From NCBI GenBank assembly GCA_958295685.1, contig OY282365.1, forward strand, positions 2,418,001-2,482,000: 64,000 nucleotides of DNA, read 5' to 3'. Source of the stretch: an uncultured Dehalococcoidia bacterium. GTDB lineage: Bacteria > Chloroflexota > Dehalococcoidia > Lucifugimonadales > CATQGZ01. Shown in pieces: positions 46,079 to 54,120 of the stretch. The stretch's first letter is position 1, and every line of letters begins with the position of its first letter. A program made the position numbers and the translations under genes. Under the pieces are notes generated by a model. The model was not told the origin of the DNA and made no database searches. It saw only the letters and a list, made by a program, of their open reading frames with translations.

Positions 46079-47452
46079 CTAGGTCATCCGCGATATGCCG
46101 AGCTGCCCTTCGACTTCCCAGAGGGTCAGGTCGATGGCATGCACGATCTCGTCTATCTCGTCACGGGTTATGCAGATCGGGGGCCCGATCGACATGGTGT
46201 CCGCGGCCGCGCGGAGGATCAGGCCGCGCTTCCTGAACCCCTCGTTGAGCCTTGCCCGCAGCATGGCTTCCTCGGGGAACGTCTCCTTCGTCTCGCGGTC
46301 GCTGACGAGTTCCACCTGAAGCAGCATACCGAGTCCTCGCACGTCGCCCACTATCGGGTGGTCGCCCATCAGCCCCTGCATCTGGTCCCTGAAGTACGCG
46401 CCGACTGTTGCGGCGTTCTCGACCATGTTCTCGTCTTCCAGTATCTCGATGTTCTTTAGCGCGGCGGCTGCGGCAACTGGGTGTCCGCTGAAGGTCAGCG
46501 TGTGCGTGAGCTTGTTCTCTTCGCCTCCGAAGGCGTCGGCTATCTCCTTCCTGACCACGGCTGCGGCAATGGGCAGATAGGTGCTGACGATTCCCTTTGC
46601 CAGTGTGAGCACGTCTGGGACGACGTCCCAGTGCTCGACGGCGAACATTCTGCCGGTGCGTCCGAATCCGCATATGACCTCGTCGGCTATGAGGAGCGCT
46701 CCGTACCTGTCGCATATCTCCCTGACCATTGGCCAGTACTCGTCGCCCGGGGCTCCCGAGCCTGCCGCCACCGGCTCGCCGATCACGGCCGCGACGCTCT
46801 CCGGCCCTTCGAACTCGATCATCTCCTCGATGGCCTTCGCGCACAGCGCGGCGCATTCAGACGGCGTTTCTCCGCCGAGCTCGCAGCGGTAGGACACCGG
46901 CTGGGGGGCGTGCAGGATCCCCGGATAGGCCGGTTCGAAGTCGTCGCGGACTCCCGCGCCCCCGCCCATCCAGAGGACGCCCCCCGTGAACCCATGGTAG
47001 GAGTTCCGCCGGCTGATGACCTTGTATCGGCCGGGCTCGCCGTTCCGGCGATGGTAGGCTCGCGCTACCTTGAGAGCGGTCTCGTTGGCCTCGGAGCCGC
47101 CGCTGACGAAATAGGTCCGTGAGAGGCTGCCGGGGGTTATCTGCGCCAGCTTCTCGGCCAGCCTGATGGTAGGCTCCGTCGTCGTCCCGGAGGGCATATA
47201 GGGGAGCTTGAGGGCCTGTTCGCGGGCCGCCTCGGCGATCTCGGCGCGCCCGTAGCCGACGTTGACCGAGTTGTATCCGCCGTTGACGTCGATCCAGCTA
47301 CGGCCCTCCGAGTCGGTGATGCGGATGCCCTTCCCCTCGACAGCGATGAGCGGGCCGCCCTCCTCGGCCATCTCAATCCATCCCCGCCGGTGCGGGAACA
47401 TGTACCTGAGGGCGTCTTGGCGCAGGGCCTCGGTCTCGGTATGGGCGGTCAT
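46079..47452 (-). CDS. class III (omega) aminotransferase, paralogue 2
   Basis: 457 residues, clearly a paralogue of the neighbouring enzyme, including IDVNGGYNSVNVGYGRAEI near residue 60. PLP site LLIADEVICGFGRTG and lysine TLAKGIVSTYLP are intact. ATG 47452 shares one base with the stop of the permease gene before it (TGATG), so translation is coupled. A longer open frame to 48280 runs in the wrong phase through the permease and is not real. Tandem aminotransferases that differ at the substrate pocket may give two specificities or a heteromer. Confidence 0.9.
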   Translation of the reverse strand: MTAHTETEALRQDALRYMFPHRRGWIEMAEEGGPLIAVEGKGIRITDSEGRSWIDVNGGYNSVNVGYGRAEIAEAAREQALKLPYMPSGTTTEPTIRLAEKLAQITPGSLSRTYFVSGGSEANETALKVARAYHRRNGEPGRYKVISRRNSYHGFTGGVLWMGGGAGVRDDFEPAYPGILHAPQPVSYRCELGGETPSECAALCAKAIEEMIEFEGPESVAAVIGEPVAAGSGAPGDEYWPMVREICDRYGALLIADEVICGFGRTGRMFAVEHWDVVPDVLTLAKGIVSTYLPIAAAVVRKEIADAFGGEENKLTHTLTFSGHPVAAAAALKNIEILEDENMVENAATVGAYFRDQMQGLMGDHPIVGDVRGLGMLLQVELVSDRETKETFPEEAMLRARLNEGFRKRGLILRAAADTMSIGPPICITRDEIDEIVHAIDLTLWEVEGQLGISRMT

Positions 47453-48342
47453 CAGCTGCGCCGCTGTCTTGGGTCCAGGGCCTCTCTCAAACCGTCGCCG
47501 ATGAAGTTGAGCGCGATAACCGTGACGAAGATAGCCATGCCGGGGAAGGTCGGCATCCACCAGGCGAGGTCGATGAACTGCTGCGACTCGGCCATCATCG
47601 ATCCCCACGCCGGGGTCGGAGGCTGCACGCCCAGCCCCAGGAAGCTCAGGGCGGCCTCCACCAGAATCGCGACGCTGAGCAGCAGCGAAACCTGCACGAT
47701 TATGGGCGACAGCGTGTTCGGAAGTATGCCCCTGAACATGATGCGGACATCGCTCGCTCCTATCGACCTGGCTGCCATCACGTACTCCATCTCGCGCAGC
47801 GACAGCGTGTTGGCCCTGACCACGCGGGCGTAGGGCGGTATGAAGACTATGGATATGGCCAGCATCGCGTTGGTCAGCGACGGACCGAGATAGGCTACCA
47901 AGAGCAGCGCCAAGAGCAGGCCCGGGAGAGCGAGGACCACCTCGAGTATGCGCATGATCACGCTGTCTATCCACCTGCCGTAGTAGCCGGCCACGAGGCC
48001 CGCAATGACCCCCGCGGTCGCGGAGATAGCGATGGCCATAACTCCCACGCGCAGGGACACTCTGCCGCCGATTATGACGCGGCTCAGTATGTCCCTCCCG
48101 ATGTTGTCGGTCCCCATCGGGTGCTTCAGGCTGGGGCTGGCGAGCAAGTTGTCGAAGTCGCCGTACTCGGGGTCGTAGGGAGTGAACCCGACGACAGCGA
48201 CCAGGCAGAGCAGCAGGAAGACGGCGCCGCCCAGCATGGCGGCCCGGTTGTGCCGGTAGTTGCGCCACACCTCGCGCCACAGGCCCCTAGCCCGTGAGAC
48301 AGGTTCGACCGGTCCGACTGCATCCAGTGTCCGGTTGCTCAT
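47452..48342 (-). CDS. dppC: ABC transporter permease, DppC/OppC-like
   Basis: 296 residues, second permease of a peptide/nickel-type importer. N-terminal OppC_N-like segment, GTDNIGRDILSRVIIG, and five to six membrane segments. The cytoplasmic coupling loop is AARSIGASDVRIMFRGILPN. The end has ALNFIGDGLREALDPRQRRS, typical for DppC. ATG 48342 overlaps the DppB stop (ATGA). No ATPase gene follows; aminotransferase genes occupy the expected place. Confidence 0.92.
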   Translation of the reverse strand: MSNRTLDAVGPVEPVSRARGLWREVWRNYRHNRAAMLGGAVFLLLCLVAVVGFTPYDPEYGDFDNLLASPSLKHPMGTDNIGRDILSRVIIGGRVSLRVGVMAIAISATAGVIAGLVAGYYGRWIDSVIMRILEVVLALPGLLLALLLVAYLGPSLTNAMLAISIVFIPPYARVVRANTLSLREMEYVMAARSIGASDVRIMFRGILPNTLSPIIVQVSLLLSVAILVEAALSFLGLGVQPPTPAWGSMMAESQQFIDLAWWMPTFPGMAIFVTVIALNFIGDGLREALDPRQRRS

Positions 48343-49292
48343 TGGTATCGAATCCTCGGATCGAGATAACCGTAGGCGATGTCGGCTATGAGATTCACGA
48401 AGATGAAAGAGCTGCCGGCCAGGAGGACCGCGGCCTGAACCACGCCGTAGTCCAAGCGCTTGATGGCGGTCACCAGGAGCTGACCAAGCCCCGGCCACGC
48501 GAAGACGGTCTCCGTCACGACCGCGCCGGTGAGCAGGCCGCCGAACGTCAGGGCGATCACCGTCACGACGACTAGGAGGGCGTTCTTGAGCGCGTGGCGC
48601 ATCACGACCGCCCAGTACTTCAGCCCCTTGGCGTGCGCGGTGCGGATGTAGTCTGAACTCATCACGTCCAGCATCCCCGACCTCATGAACCTAGTCAGGC
48701 CGCCGACCAGCTGGATTCCCAGCGTGGACGCGGGCAGCACGAGATTGTGGAAGCTGAACCCGCCTTCAATCGGCCCGTAGCCGGACGTGGGAAACCAGCC
48801 CAGCCGGACAGCGAAGAACAGGATGAGCATCAGGCCGACCCAGAAGCTTGGGGCGGCGACGCCAAACAGCGAGAAGGCCGTTACGGCGTGGTCGATTACC
48901 GTGTTTGGTCGAGTCCCCGCGATGATTCCCAGCGGTATGGAGAAGACGATCCCGATGAGCATGGCGGCGAGTGCTATCGGCAGCGACCGCCTCGCCTTCT
49001 CGAGCACGAGCGTCCTGACGTCCACGCCGATGCCGAGCGTCACCGTGACGCCGAAGTCACCCCTAACCACGTGTGTGACCCACCTGTAGTACTGGACGTA
49101 GATGGGCTTGTCGAGCCCGAGCTCCTTCTCGTCCCTCTCGCGGGCCGCGTGCGCGTCCATATCCTCCGTGAACCCCAGCCTGATGACGGAGGGGTTACCC
49201 GGAGCGAACCGGATGAGGAAGAATATGACCACCGACAACGCCACGAGCACATAGAGGGACTGGAGGACCCTGCGCGCTATGAAGGCGTGCAT
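48339..49292 (-). CDS. dppB: ABC transporter permease, DppB/OppB-like
   Basis: 317 residues, first permease of the importer. N-terminal FIARRVLQSLYVLVALSVV segment, then a periplasmic loop and five further helices; the EAA-like coupling loop is TAHAKGLKYWAVVMRHALKN, and the usual C-terminal LIADIAYGYLDPRIRY is present. ATG 49292. It lies downstream of the first solute-binding gene across a strong hairpin. Confidence 0.92.
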   Translation of the reverse strand: MHAFIARRVLQSLYVLVALSVVIFFLIRFAPGNPSVIRLGFTEDMDAHAARERDEKELGLDKPIYVQYYRWVTHVVRGDFGVTVTLGIGVDVRTLVLEKARRSLPIALAAMLIGIVFSIPLGIIAGTRPNTVIDHAVTAFSLFGVAAPSFWVGLMLILFFAVRLGWFPTSGYGPIEGGFSFHNLVLPASTLGIQLVGGLTRFMRSGMLDVMSSDYIRTAHAKGLKYWAVVMRHALKNALLVVVTVIALTFGGLLTGAVVTETVFAWPGLGQLLVTAIKRLDYGVVQAAVLLAGSSFIFVNLIADIAYGYLDPRIRYQ

Positions 49293-49397
49293 ACTCTGCT
49301 CCTCGCGGCGCCGGAAATGACCCTCACGTCCTGCTCTGCTCCTCTCCCGTTATACCGAAATTGCCGTGACATCGAGGGCGGCCTCATTAGATACGAG

Positions 49398-49431
49398 CAC
49401 TCCCCCGGCCACCACTGTGGCCGGGGGAGTG
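49398..49431 (-). terminator. strong hairpin after solute-binding gene 1
   Basis: A perfect 15-bp stem (CACTCCCCCGGCCAC with GTGGCCGGGGGAGTG) around a 4-nt loop, 30 bp after the binding-protein stop and 106 bp before dppB. No T-tract follows on the minus strand, so it is probably a partial terminator or 3' end stabiliser. Such an element would raise binding-protein expression over that of the permeases. Confidence 0.65.
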
Positions 49432-49460
49432 TGCATCAATGGCAGGTCAGGCGGGGCAGC

Positions 49461-51203
49461 CTAGTCTGAGAACTCCCAGCGGCCAATGAGGTAGGCGCCG
49501 CCCCTGGGCCCTACCAGCAGGTCCTTGACCTTGTAGCTGGCGCCCATGAAGCGCGGCATCGTCTGCAGCTTGACCACTGGGATCTCGTCGAAGTGGATAC
49601 TGTCGACGATCTCCTTGTAGATCCTGATCCGCTCGTCGCGGTCGAGCGTCGAGAGACCCGCCTTGAACAGCTTCTCGATCTCGGGGTCGTAGAACCGGGT
49701 CTCGTTGTTGCCGCTGAAACCGGACTCTATGGTGCCCTCGTTCGTCTTGAACACGTTGGTGATCATGCCGTCGGGGTCGGGTGTCCGTCCAAGCCAGTTG
49801 TCGCCGGCGTCGAAGGTCTTGTGCAACCCGCCGAAGCACTCTGGCCCGTCCGCGCCGCACTTCACGCCGTAGTGGATCTGCTCGAACCAAGACGGCGTGT
49901 CGAGAACGCGTATTTCTGCGTTGATGCCACCCTCGGCCAGGCTCTGCTTGGCGACCTGGGCCAGCACCTTGGAGAACGGCACGAACATCGGGACCCAGTC
50001 GAGCGTGACCGGCAGGTCGTAACCGGCGTCGGTCAGAATCTGCTTAGCCCTCTCGGGGTCGCGCTCCGGGCACGGCGTTTCTACGTATGCCCAGTGCTCC
50101 GTGGGAAGCGGGTGGCAGCCGACGTCGCCCCTGCCGTTGAAGACGACTCTGTTGATCGCCTCCTTGTCGATGGCGTACTGGACGGCCTCGCGGATGGCCT
50201 TGTCCTTCGTGATCCCCTCGCGGTAGTTGAAGATGATCTGCAGGTAGGACGAGGTGAAGCCGCCGGGCTGGTCGAGCAGCTGCAGACCCTTCGTCTGCTC
50301 GATGTCGTCCAGGTGGGCGAAGTCTACGTTGATAATCAGGTCGACCTCGCCGGCCTTGAGCGCCGCGATGCGCGTGAGGTCCACCTCAATGGGAACCGAT
50401 ATGAAGGTGGTGGGCTTGCCCCGCAGCCGCTGCGTGTCGTAGTGGTCGGGGAACAGCTCGTACTCCGCCTTGTCGCCCGGTATCAGCTTACGGAAGCGGT
50501 ATGGCCCCGCGTACACGGGGGAAGTGTCGATGGTGCTGATGGCGGCCGGGTCGGACATGTAGGGAAGATTTGTAATCCGTTCCGACATGAATATGGGAGT
50601 GGTGAACTCCAGGTTCACGTCGAACGTGTAGTCATCGGGGGCGGAGAAGTCAGTCACGACGGCCATGTGGGCCTTGCCCCTGCCCCTCTCGGCCACGTCA
50701 TCCCTGATTCGGGTCCAGTTCCAGACGAGGTCGTCGGCCACCAACTTGTTGCCGTTGTGGTATAGAACGTCATCTCGAATGCGGAACGTGAAGTTCGTCC
50801 CGTCATCGCTTATGTCCCACGCGTGCGCTATCTCCGGGAGGGCCTGCGAATAGGTCACGTCCCGAGTGACCACTCCCGCATGCATCAGCGCGTTGAACGT
50901 GTCGTTGACCGACTGGGACTTCGCCGAGTCGAGGAACTCGACCGGGCCTAAGTTCGCGGCCCTCATCGTGGTCGGCTCCGGCTCGCGGGTCGCGATCACC
51001 TCGACGACTTCGGTCTTGGTGACCTCTCTGACGACCTCCACCTCGACCGGAACCTCCTTCACCACCTCAACGATCCTCTCCTCCGTGACGACCCTCTCGA
51101 CCTCCACCTCCCTGACCTCCGTTTCGGTCCCGCCACCGCAGGCCGCTGCGAACGCCATCACGGTTATGAGCCCCATCGACAGGAGCCCAAGTTTCTTGTG
51201 CAT
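49461..51203 (-). CDS. ABC transporter substrate-binding lipoprotein, peptide/nickel class (copy 1)
   Basis: 580 residues. Signal peptide with lipobox AAAC (Cys22) anchors it outside the membrane. A Val/Glu-rich stalk follows (residues 26-70, VREVEVERVV-type repeats), then SBP family 5 domains, with YSQALPEIAHAWDISDDG, IREAVQYAIDKEAIN and GCHPLPTEHW. Ligand is a peptide or other amino compound. ATG 51203 has GGAGG 7 nt upstream; this fits better than the frame start at 51227. It is identical in protein sequence to copy 2 (51512-53254). Confidence 0.93.
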   Translation of the reverse strand: MHKKLGLLSMGLITVMAFAAACGGGTETEVREVEVERVVTEERIVEVVKEVPVEVEVVREVTKTEVVEVIATREPEPTTMRAANLGPVEFLDSAKSQSVNDTFNALMHAGVVTRDVTYSQALPEIAHAWDISDDGTNFTFRIRDDVLYHNGNKLVADDLVWNWTRIRDDVAERGRGKAHMAVVTDFSAPDDYTFDVNLEFTTPIFMSERITNLPYMSDPAAISTIDTSPVYAGPYRFRKLIPGDKAEYELFPDHYDTQRLRGKPTTFISVPIEVDLTRIAALKAGEVDLIINVDFAHLDDIEQTKGLQLLDQPGGFTSSYLQIIFNYREGITKDKAIREAVQYAIDKEAINRVVFNGRGDVGCHPLPTEHWAYVETPCPERDPERAKQILTDAGYDLPVTLDWVPMFVPFSKVLAQVAKQSLAEGGINAEIRVLDTPSWFEQIHYGVKCGADGPECFGGLHKTFDAGDNWLGRTPDPDGMITNVFKTNEGTIESGFSGNNETRFYDPEIEKLFKAGLSTLDRDERIRIYKEIVDSIHFDEIPVVKLQTMPRFMGASYKVKDLLVGPRGGAYLIGRWEFSD

Positions 51204-51253
51204 TGCATATCCTCCAGGTTGCTTCAAAGGCGTGTCCGCCGAATATCAGGGAA

Positions 51254-51282
51254 TGTATACGCCAACATGCCCGCCGTGTCAA
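51254..51282 (-). promoter_or_regulatory. promoter of solute-binding gene copy 1
   Basis: Minus strand: TTGACA (51282-51277), 17-bp spacer, TATACA (51259-51254), 50 bp before the ATG. Because it is inside the duplicated unit, each copy has its own promoter. The downstream permeases and enzymes can be read from this one through the hairpin at 49398. Confidence 0.7.
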
Positions 51283-51447
51283 GTGTTGGCGTCGGGTGTC
51301 AGATTCTCCCGCCTTGATTCGGCCGGGCGGCGTAACGAGGACTGCTTCGTGGGCCGCGGCGGCGCGTCGGCTGCGGCCGTCCAGCGGCGGAACAGGGGAT
51401 CGAATCACCGTGCAGCCACCCATCAGGGCGGCCTCATTAGATACGAA

Positions 51448-51482
51448 CACTCCCCCGGCCACAAGTGGCGGCCGGGGGAGTG
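51448..51482 (-). terminator. strong hairpin after solute-binding gene 2
   Basis: A 13-bp stem (CACTCCCCCGGCC with GGCCGGGGGAGTG) with a 9-nt loop, the counterpart of 49398-49431. The loop has changed while the stem is kept, which suggests that the hairpin is selected. Confidence 0.62.
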
Positions 51483-51511
51483 TGCATCAATGGCAGGTCA
51501 GGCGGGGCAGC

Positions 51512-53254
51512 CTAGTCTGAGAACTCCCAGCGGCCAATGAGGTAGGCGCCGCCCCTGGGCCCTACCAGCAGGTCCTTGACCTTGTAGCTGGCGCCCATGA
51601 AGCGCGGCATCGTCTGCAGCTTGACCACTGGGATCTCGTCGAAGTGGATACTGTCGACGATCTCCTTGTAGATCCTGATCCGCTCGTCGCGGTCGAGCGT
51701 CGAGAGACCCGCCTTGAACAGCTTCTCGATCTCGGGGTCGTAGAACCGGGTCTCGTTGTTGCCGCTGAAACCGGACTCTATGGTGCCCTCGTTCGTCTTG
51801 AACACGTTGGTGATCATGCCGTCGGGGTCGGGTGTCCGTCCAAGCCAGTTGTCGCCGGCGTCGAAGGTCTTGTGCAACCCGCCGAAGCACTCTGGCCCGT
51901 CCGCGCCGCACTTCACGCCGTAGTGGATCTGCTCGAACCAAGACGGCGTGTCGAGAACGCGTATTTCTGCGTTGATGCCACCCTCGGCCAGGCTCTGCTT
52001 GGCGACCTGGGCCAGCACCTTGGAGAACGGCACGAACATCGGGACCCAGTCGAGCGTGACCGGCAGGTCGTAACCGGCGTCGGTCAGAATCTGCTTAGCC
52101 CTCTCGGGGTCGCGCTCCGGGCACGGCGTTTCTACGTATGCCCAGTGCTCCGTGGGAAGCGGGTGGCAGCCGACGTCGCCCCTGCCGTTGAAGACGACTC
52201 TGTTGATCGCCTCCTTGTCGATGGCGTACTGGACGGCCTCGCGGATGGCCTTGTCCTTCGTGATCCCCTCGCGGTAGTTGAAGATGATCTGCAGGTAGGA
52301 CGAGGTGAAGCCGCCGGGCTGGTCGAGCAGCTGCAGACCCTTCGTCTGCTCGATGTCGTCCAGGTGGGCGAAGTCTACGTTGATAATCAGGTCGACCTCG
52401 CCGGCCTTGAGCGCCGCGATGCGCGTGAGGTCCACCTCAATGGGAACCGATATGAAGGTGGTGGGCTTGCCCCGCAGCCGCTGCGTGTCGTAGTGGTCGG
52501 GGAACAGCTCGTACTCCGCCTTGTCGCCCGGTATCAGCTTACGGAAGCGGTATGGCCCCGCGTACACGGGGGAAGTGTCGATGGTGCTGATGGCGGCCGG
52601 GTCGGACATGTAGGGAAGATTTGTAATCCGTTCCGACATGAATATGGGAGTGGTGAACTCCAGGTTCACGTCGAACGTGTAGTCATCGGGGGCGGAGAAG
52701 TCAGTCACGACGGCCATGTGGGCCTTGCCCCTGCCCCTCTCGGCCACGTCATCCCTGATTCGGGTCCAGTTCCAGACGAGGTCGTCGGCCACCAACTTGT
52801 TGCCGTTGTGGTATAGAACGTCATCTCGAATGCGGAACGTGAAGTTCGTCCCGTCATCGCTTATGTCCCACGCGTGCGCTATCTCCGGGAGGGCCTGCGA
52901 ATAGGTCACGTCCCGAGTGACCACTCCCGCATGCATCAGCGCGTTGAACGTGTCGTTGACCGACTGGGACTTCGCCGAGTCGAGGAACTCGACCGGGCCT
53001 AAGTTCGCGGCCCTCATCGTGGTCGGCTCCGGCTCGCGGGTCGCGATCACCTCGACGACTTCGGTCTTGGTGACCTCTCTGACGACCTCCACCTCGACCG
53101 GAACCTCCTTCACCACCTCAACGATCCTCTCCTCCGTGACGACCCTCTCGACCTCCACCTCCCTGACCTCCGTTTCGGTCCCGCCACCGCAGGCCGCTGC
53201 GAACGCCATCACGGTTATGAGCCCCATCGACAGGAGCCCAAGTTTCTTGTGCAT
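51512..53254 (-). CDS. ABC transporter substrate-binding lipoprotein, peptide/nickel class (copy 2)
   Basis: 580 residues, same protein as copy 1 at 49461-51203, including lipobox Cys22, the Val/Glu-rich stalk and SBP family 5 domains. ATG 53254 with GGAGG 7 nt upstream. It is the first gene of the minus-strand transport operon. Perfect identity implies a very recent duplication (dosage) or gene conversion; ordinary divergence would have changed synonymous sites. Confidence 0.92.
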   Translation of the reverse strand: MHKKLGLLSMGLITVMAFAAACGGGTETEVREVEVERVVTEERIVEVVKEVPVEVEVVREVTKTEVVEVIATREPEPTTMRAANLGPVEFLDSAKSQSVNDTFNALMHAGVVTRDVTYSQALPEIAHAWDISDDGTNFTFRIRDDVLYHNGNKLVADDLVWNWTRIRDDVAERGRGKAHMAVVTDFSAPDDYTFDVNLEFTTPIFMSERITNLPYMSDPAAISTIDTSPVYAGPYRFRKLIPGDKAEYELFPDHYDTQRLRGKPTTFISVPIEVDLTRIAALKAGEVDLIINVDFAHLDDIEQTKGLQLLDQPGGFTSSYLQIIFNYREGITKDKAIREAVQYAIDKEAINRVVFNGRGDVGCHPLPTEHWAYVETPCPERDPERAKQILTDAGYDLPVTLDWVPMFVPFSKVLAQVAKQSLAEGGINAEIRVLDTPSWFEQIHYGVKCGADGPECFGGLHKTFDAGDNWLGRTPDPDGMITNVFKTNEGTIESGFSGNNETRFYDPEIEKLFKAGLSTLDRDERIRIYKEIVDSIHFDEIPVVKLQTMPRFMGASYKVKDLLVGPRGGAYLIGRWEFSD

Positions 53255-53304
53255 TGCATATCCTCCAGGTTGCTTCAAAGGCGTGTCCGCCGAATATCAG
53301 GGAA

Positions 53305-53333
53305 TGTATACGCCAACATGCCCGCCGTGTCAA
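53305..53333 (-). promoter_or_regulatory. promoter of solute-binding gene copy 2
   Basis: TTGACA (53333-53328), 17-bp spacer, TATACA (53310-53305) on the minus strand, the same as in copy 1. The B2 cassette promoter at about 53617 points the same way and could add read-through. Confidence 0.7.
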
Positions 53334-53350
53334 GCGTTTGGCGTCGGGGG

Positions 53351-53655
53351 CAACAGTGCAGGGTTGATGTCTCCCTATCTGCAAGCGCAGAGCGGTCGCG
53401 GCCTGCGGTTTTCGCCGAAAACTGTCCCAAACTGTTCCATTTTGTCCCATCTCGTAGCTGAGGGTTCGATTTCGTGGAACAAATGTGGGGCACTTGTGGA
53501 ACAGATGTGGAACGGAACCGGAGCAGTTCCGGTACGATTGTGGGACAGGTCTTCAGGGCTGTTGCTGGGTGTGCTGCTTCCATGTGAATAATATAGTACA
53601 GGAGTTCGCTGTCGTCAAGGGACTCCCCCTTCGGACCTCACAGAGTCTGAACAGA
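53351..53655. mobile_element. MITE-like element, copy 4, carrying word-array cassette B2
   Basis: The left end CAACAGTGCAGGGTTGATG (from 53351) is a decayed copy of the end seen at 26206 (reversed); the right end GGACCTCACAGAGTCTGAACAGA (to about 53655) is the reverse of the left end of copy 1. Its interior is the B2 cassette on the minus strand. It sits between the -35 box of solute-binding gene copy 2 and cassette A4. Confidence 0.62.
53408..53617 (-). repeat. word-array cassette B2: promoter, TGTTCCA/TGTCCCA array and antiwords
   Basis: Minus-strand copy of the B1 cassette. TTGACG, 17-bp spacer, TATATT, then ATG 53583 six nt later (MEAAHPATALKT again). Words TGTCCCA, CGTTCCA, TGTTCCA, TGCCCCA and TGTTCCA follow, then the framework AAATCGAACCCTCAGCTACGAGATG and the antiwords TGGGACA, TGGAACA and TGGGACA. 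The part after MEAAHPATALKT differs from B1 (one word lost, a GGAACTGCTCCGGTTC stretch instead) although framework and antiwords are unchanged. Confidence 0.68.
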
Positions 53656-53662
53656 CAACCCC

Positions 53663-53912
53663 TTGACGATGCCGAACCGCTGTGCTAGAGTATGTCCATG
53701 ACACAGCCGACGCCGACTCTCTCCCACAACCGCCCGCAGGACTCCTGCATCGCCTGCGTTGACCTGTCAGAAAGTGTCAGAAAAGTGTCGGATAACTGTC
53801 AGATATGTGTCAGAAAAGTGTCAGGTAAGTGTCAGATAGTGTCAGGTAATATCAGGTAATATCAGCCAAAAATTGGCCCTCCCAGCTACGAAATGCCCGC
53901 AAATCTCCCGCG
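53663..53912 (+). repeat. word-array cassette A4: promoter and TGTCAG array, antiword missing
   Basis: TTGACG (53663-53668), 17-bp spacer, TAGAGT (53686-53691), ATG 53698. Units of the TGTCAGAAAAG type recur about nine times from 53765 to 53870 at about 11-bp spacing, degenerating to ATCAGGTAAT. The framework block CCCTCCCAGCTACGAAATGCCC is present, but the stretch that holds the antiword in A1 and A2 is deleted (AAATGCCCGCAAATC instead). The rest up to 54120 holds only the approach to the GGT gene. Confidence 0.68.
53698..53859 (+). CDS. possible short leaderless ORF of cassette A4
   Basis: Fifty-three codons from ATG 53698 to TAA 53857, starting MTQPTPTLSHNRPQDSC. It shares only the first few residues with the ORFs at 2026 and 14172; the rest is the repeat array read in changing phases, with five Cys. 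Nothing similar is recognised and the coding status is doubtful. Confidence 0.22.
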   Translation: MTQPTPTLSHNRPQDSCIACVDLSESVRKVSDNCQICVRKVSGKCQIVSGNIR

Positions 53913-54120
53913 TTACACGCGCGTTACGGAAAAATTTCCCGCCGCCGATCCCCATGAGGCTGCCTGCGCTGGGGACCGGCGCGTCGCCCCAAGTCAAGTG
54001 GGTGGGAGATTTGGGGCCACAAGGACACTCTTGAGTAACCCGGAACCGTTCGCGCCGCTTGACACGCCGCGGGACAGCATCTAGCTTTGAGGCTGCGCTA
54101 CCCCGCGACAGGAGGAACCC

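Larger units (their letters stand above)
49375..51296. repeat. direct duplication unit 1 (1.92 kb)
   Basis: The unit 49375-51296 recurs at 51425-53347. It carries the whole binding-protein gene, its promoter and its downstream hairpin. The two coding regions translate identically. Differences seen by eye are limited to the hairpin loop (one-base length difference), one base beside it, and the outer edges near 51284 and 53335. About 128 bp of unrelated sequence separates the units. It is a recent tandem duplication or an assembly effect. Confidence 0.9.
51425..53347. repeat. direct duplication unit 2 (1.92 kb)
   Basis: Second copy of the unit at 49375-51296, in the same orientation. Its upstream edge touches a MITE-like element that begins at about 53351, while the upstream edge of unit 1 is followed by unrelated sequence. 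The element may therefore have arrived after the duplication, or may have been involved in it. Confidence 0.9.
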
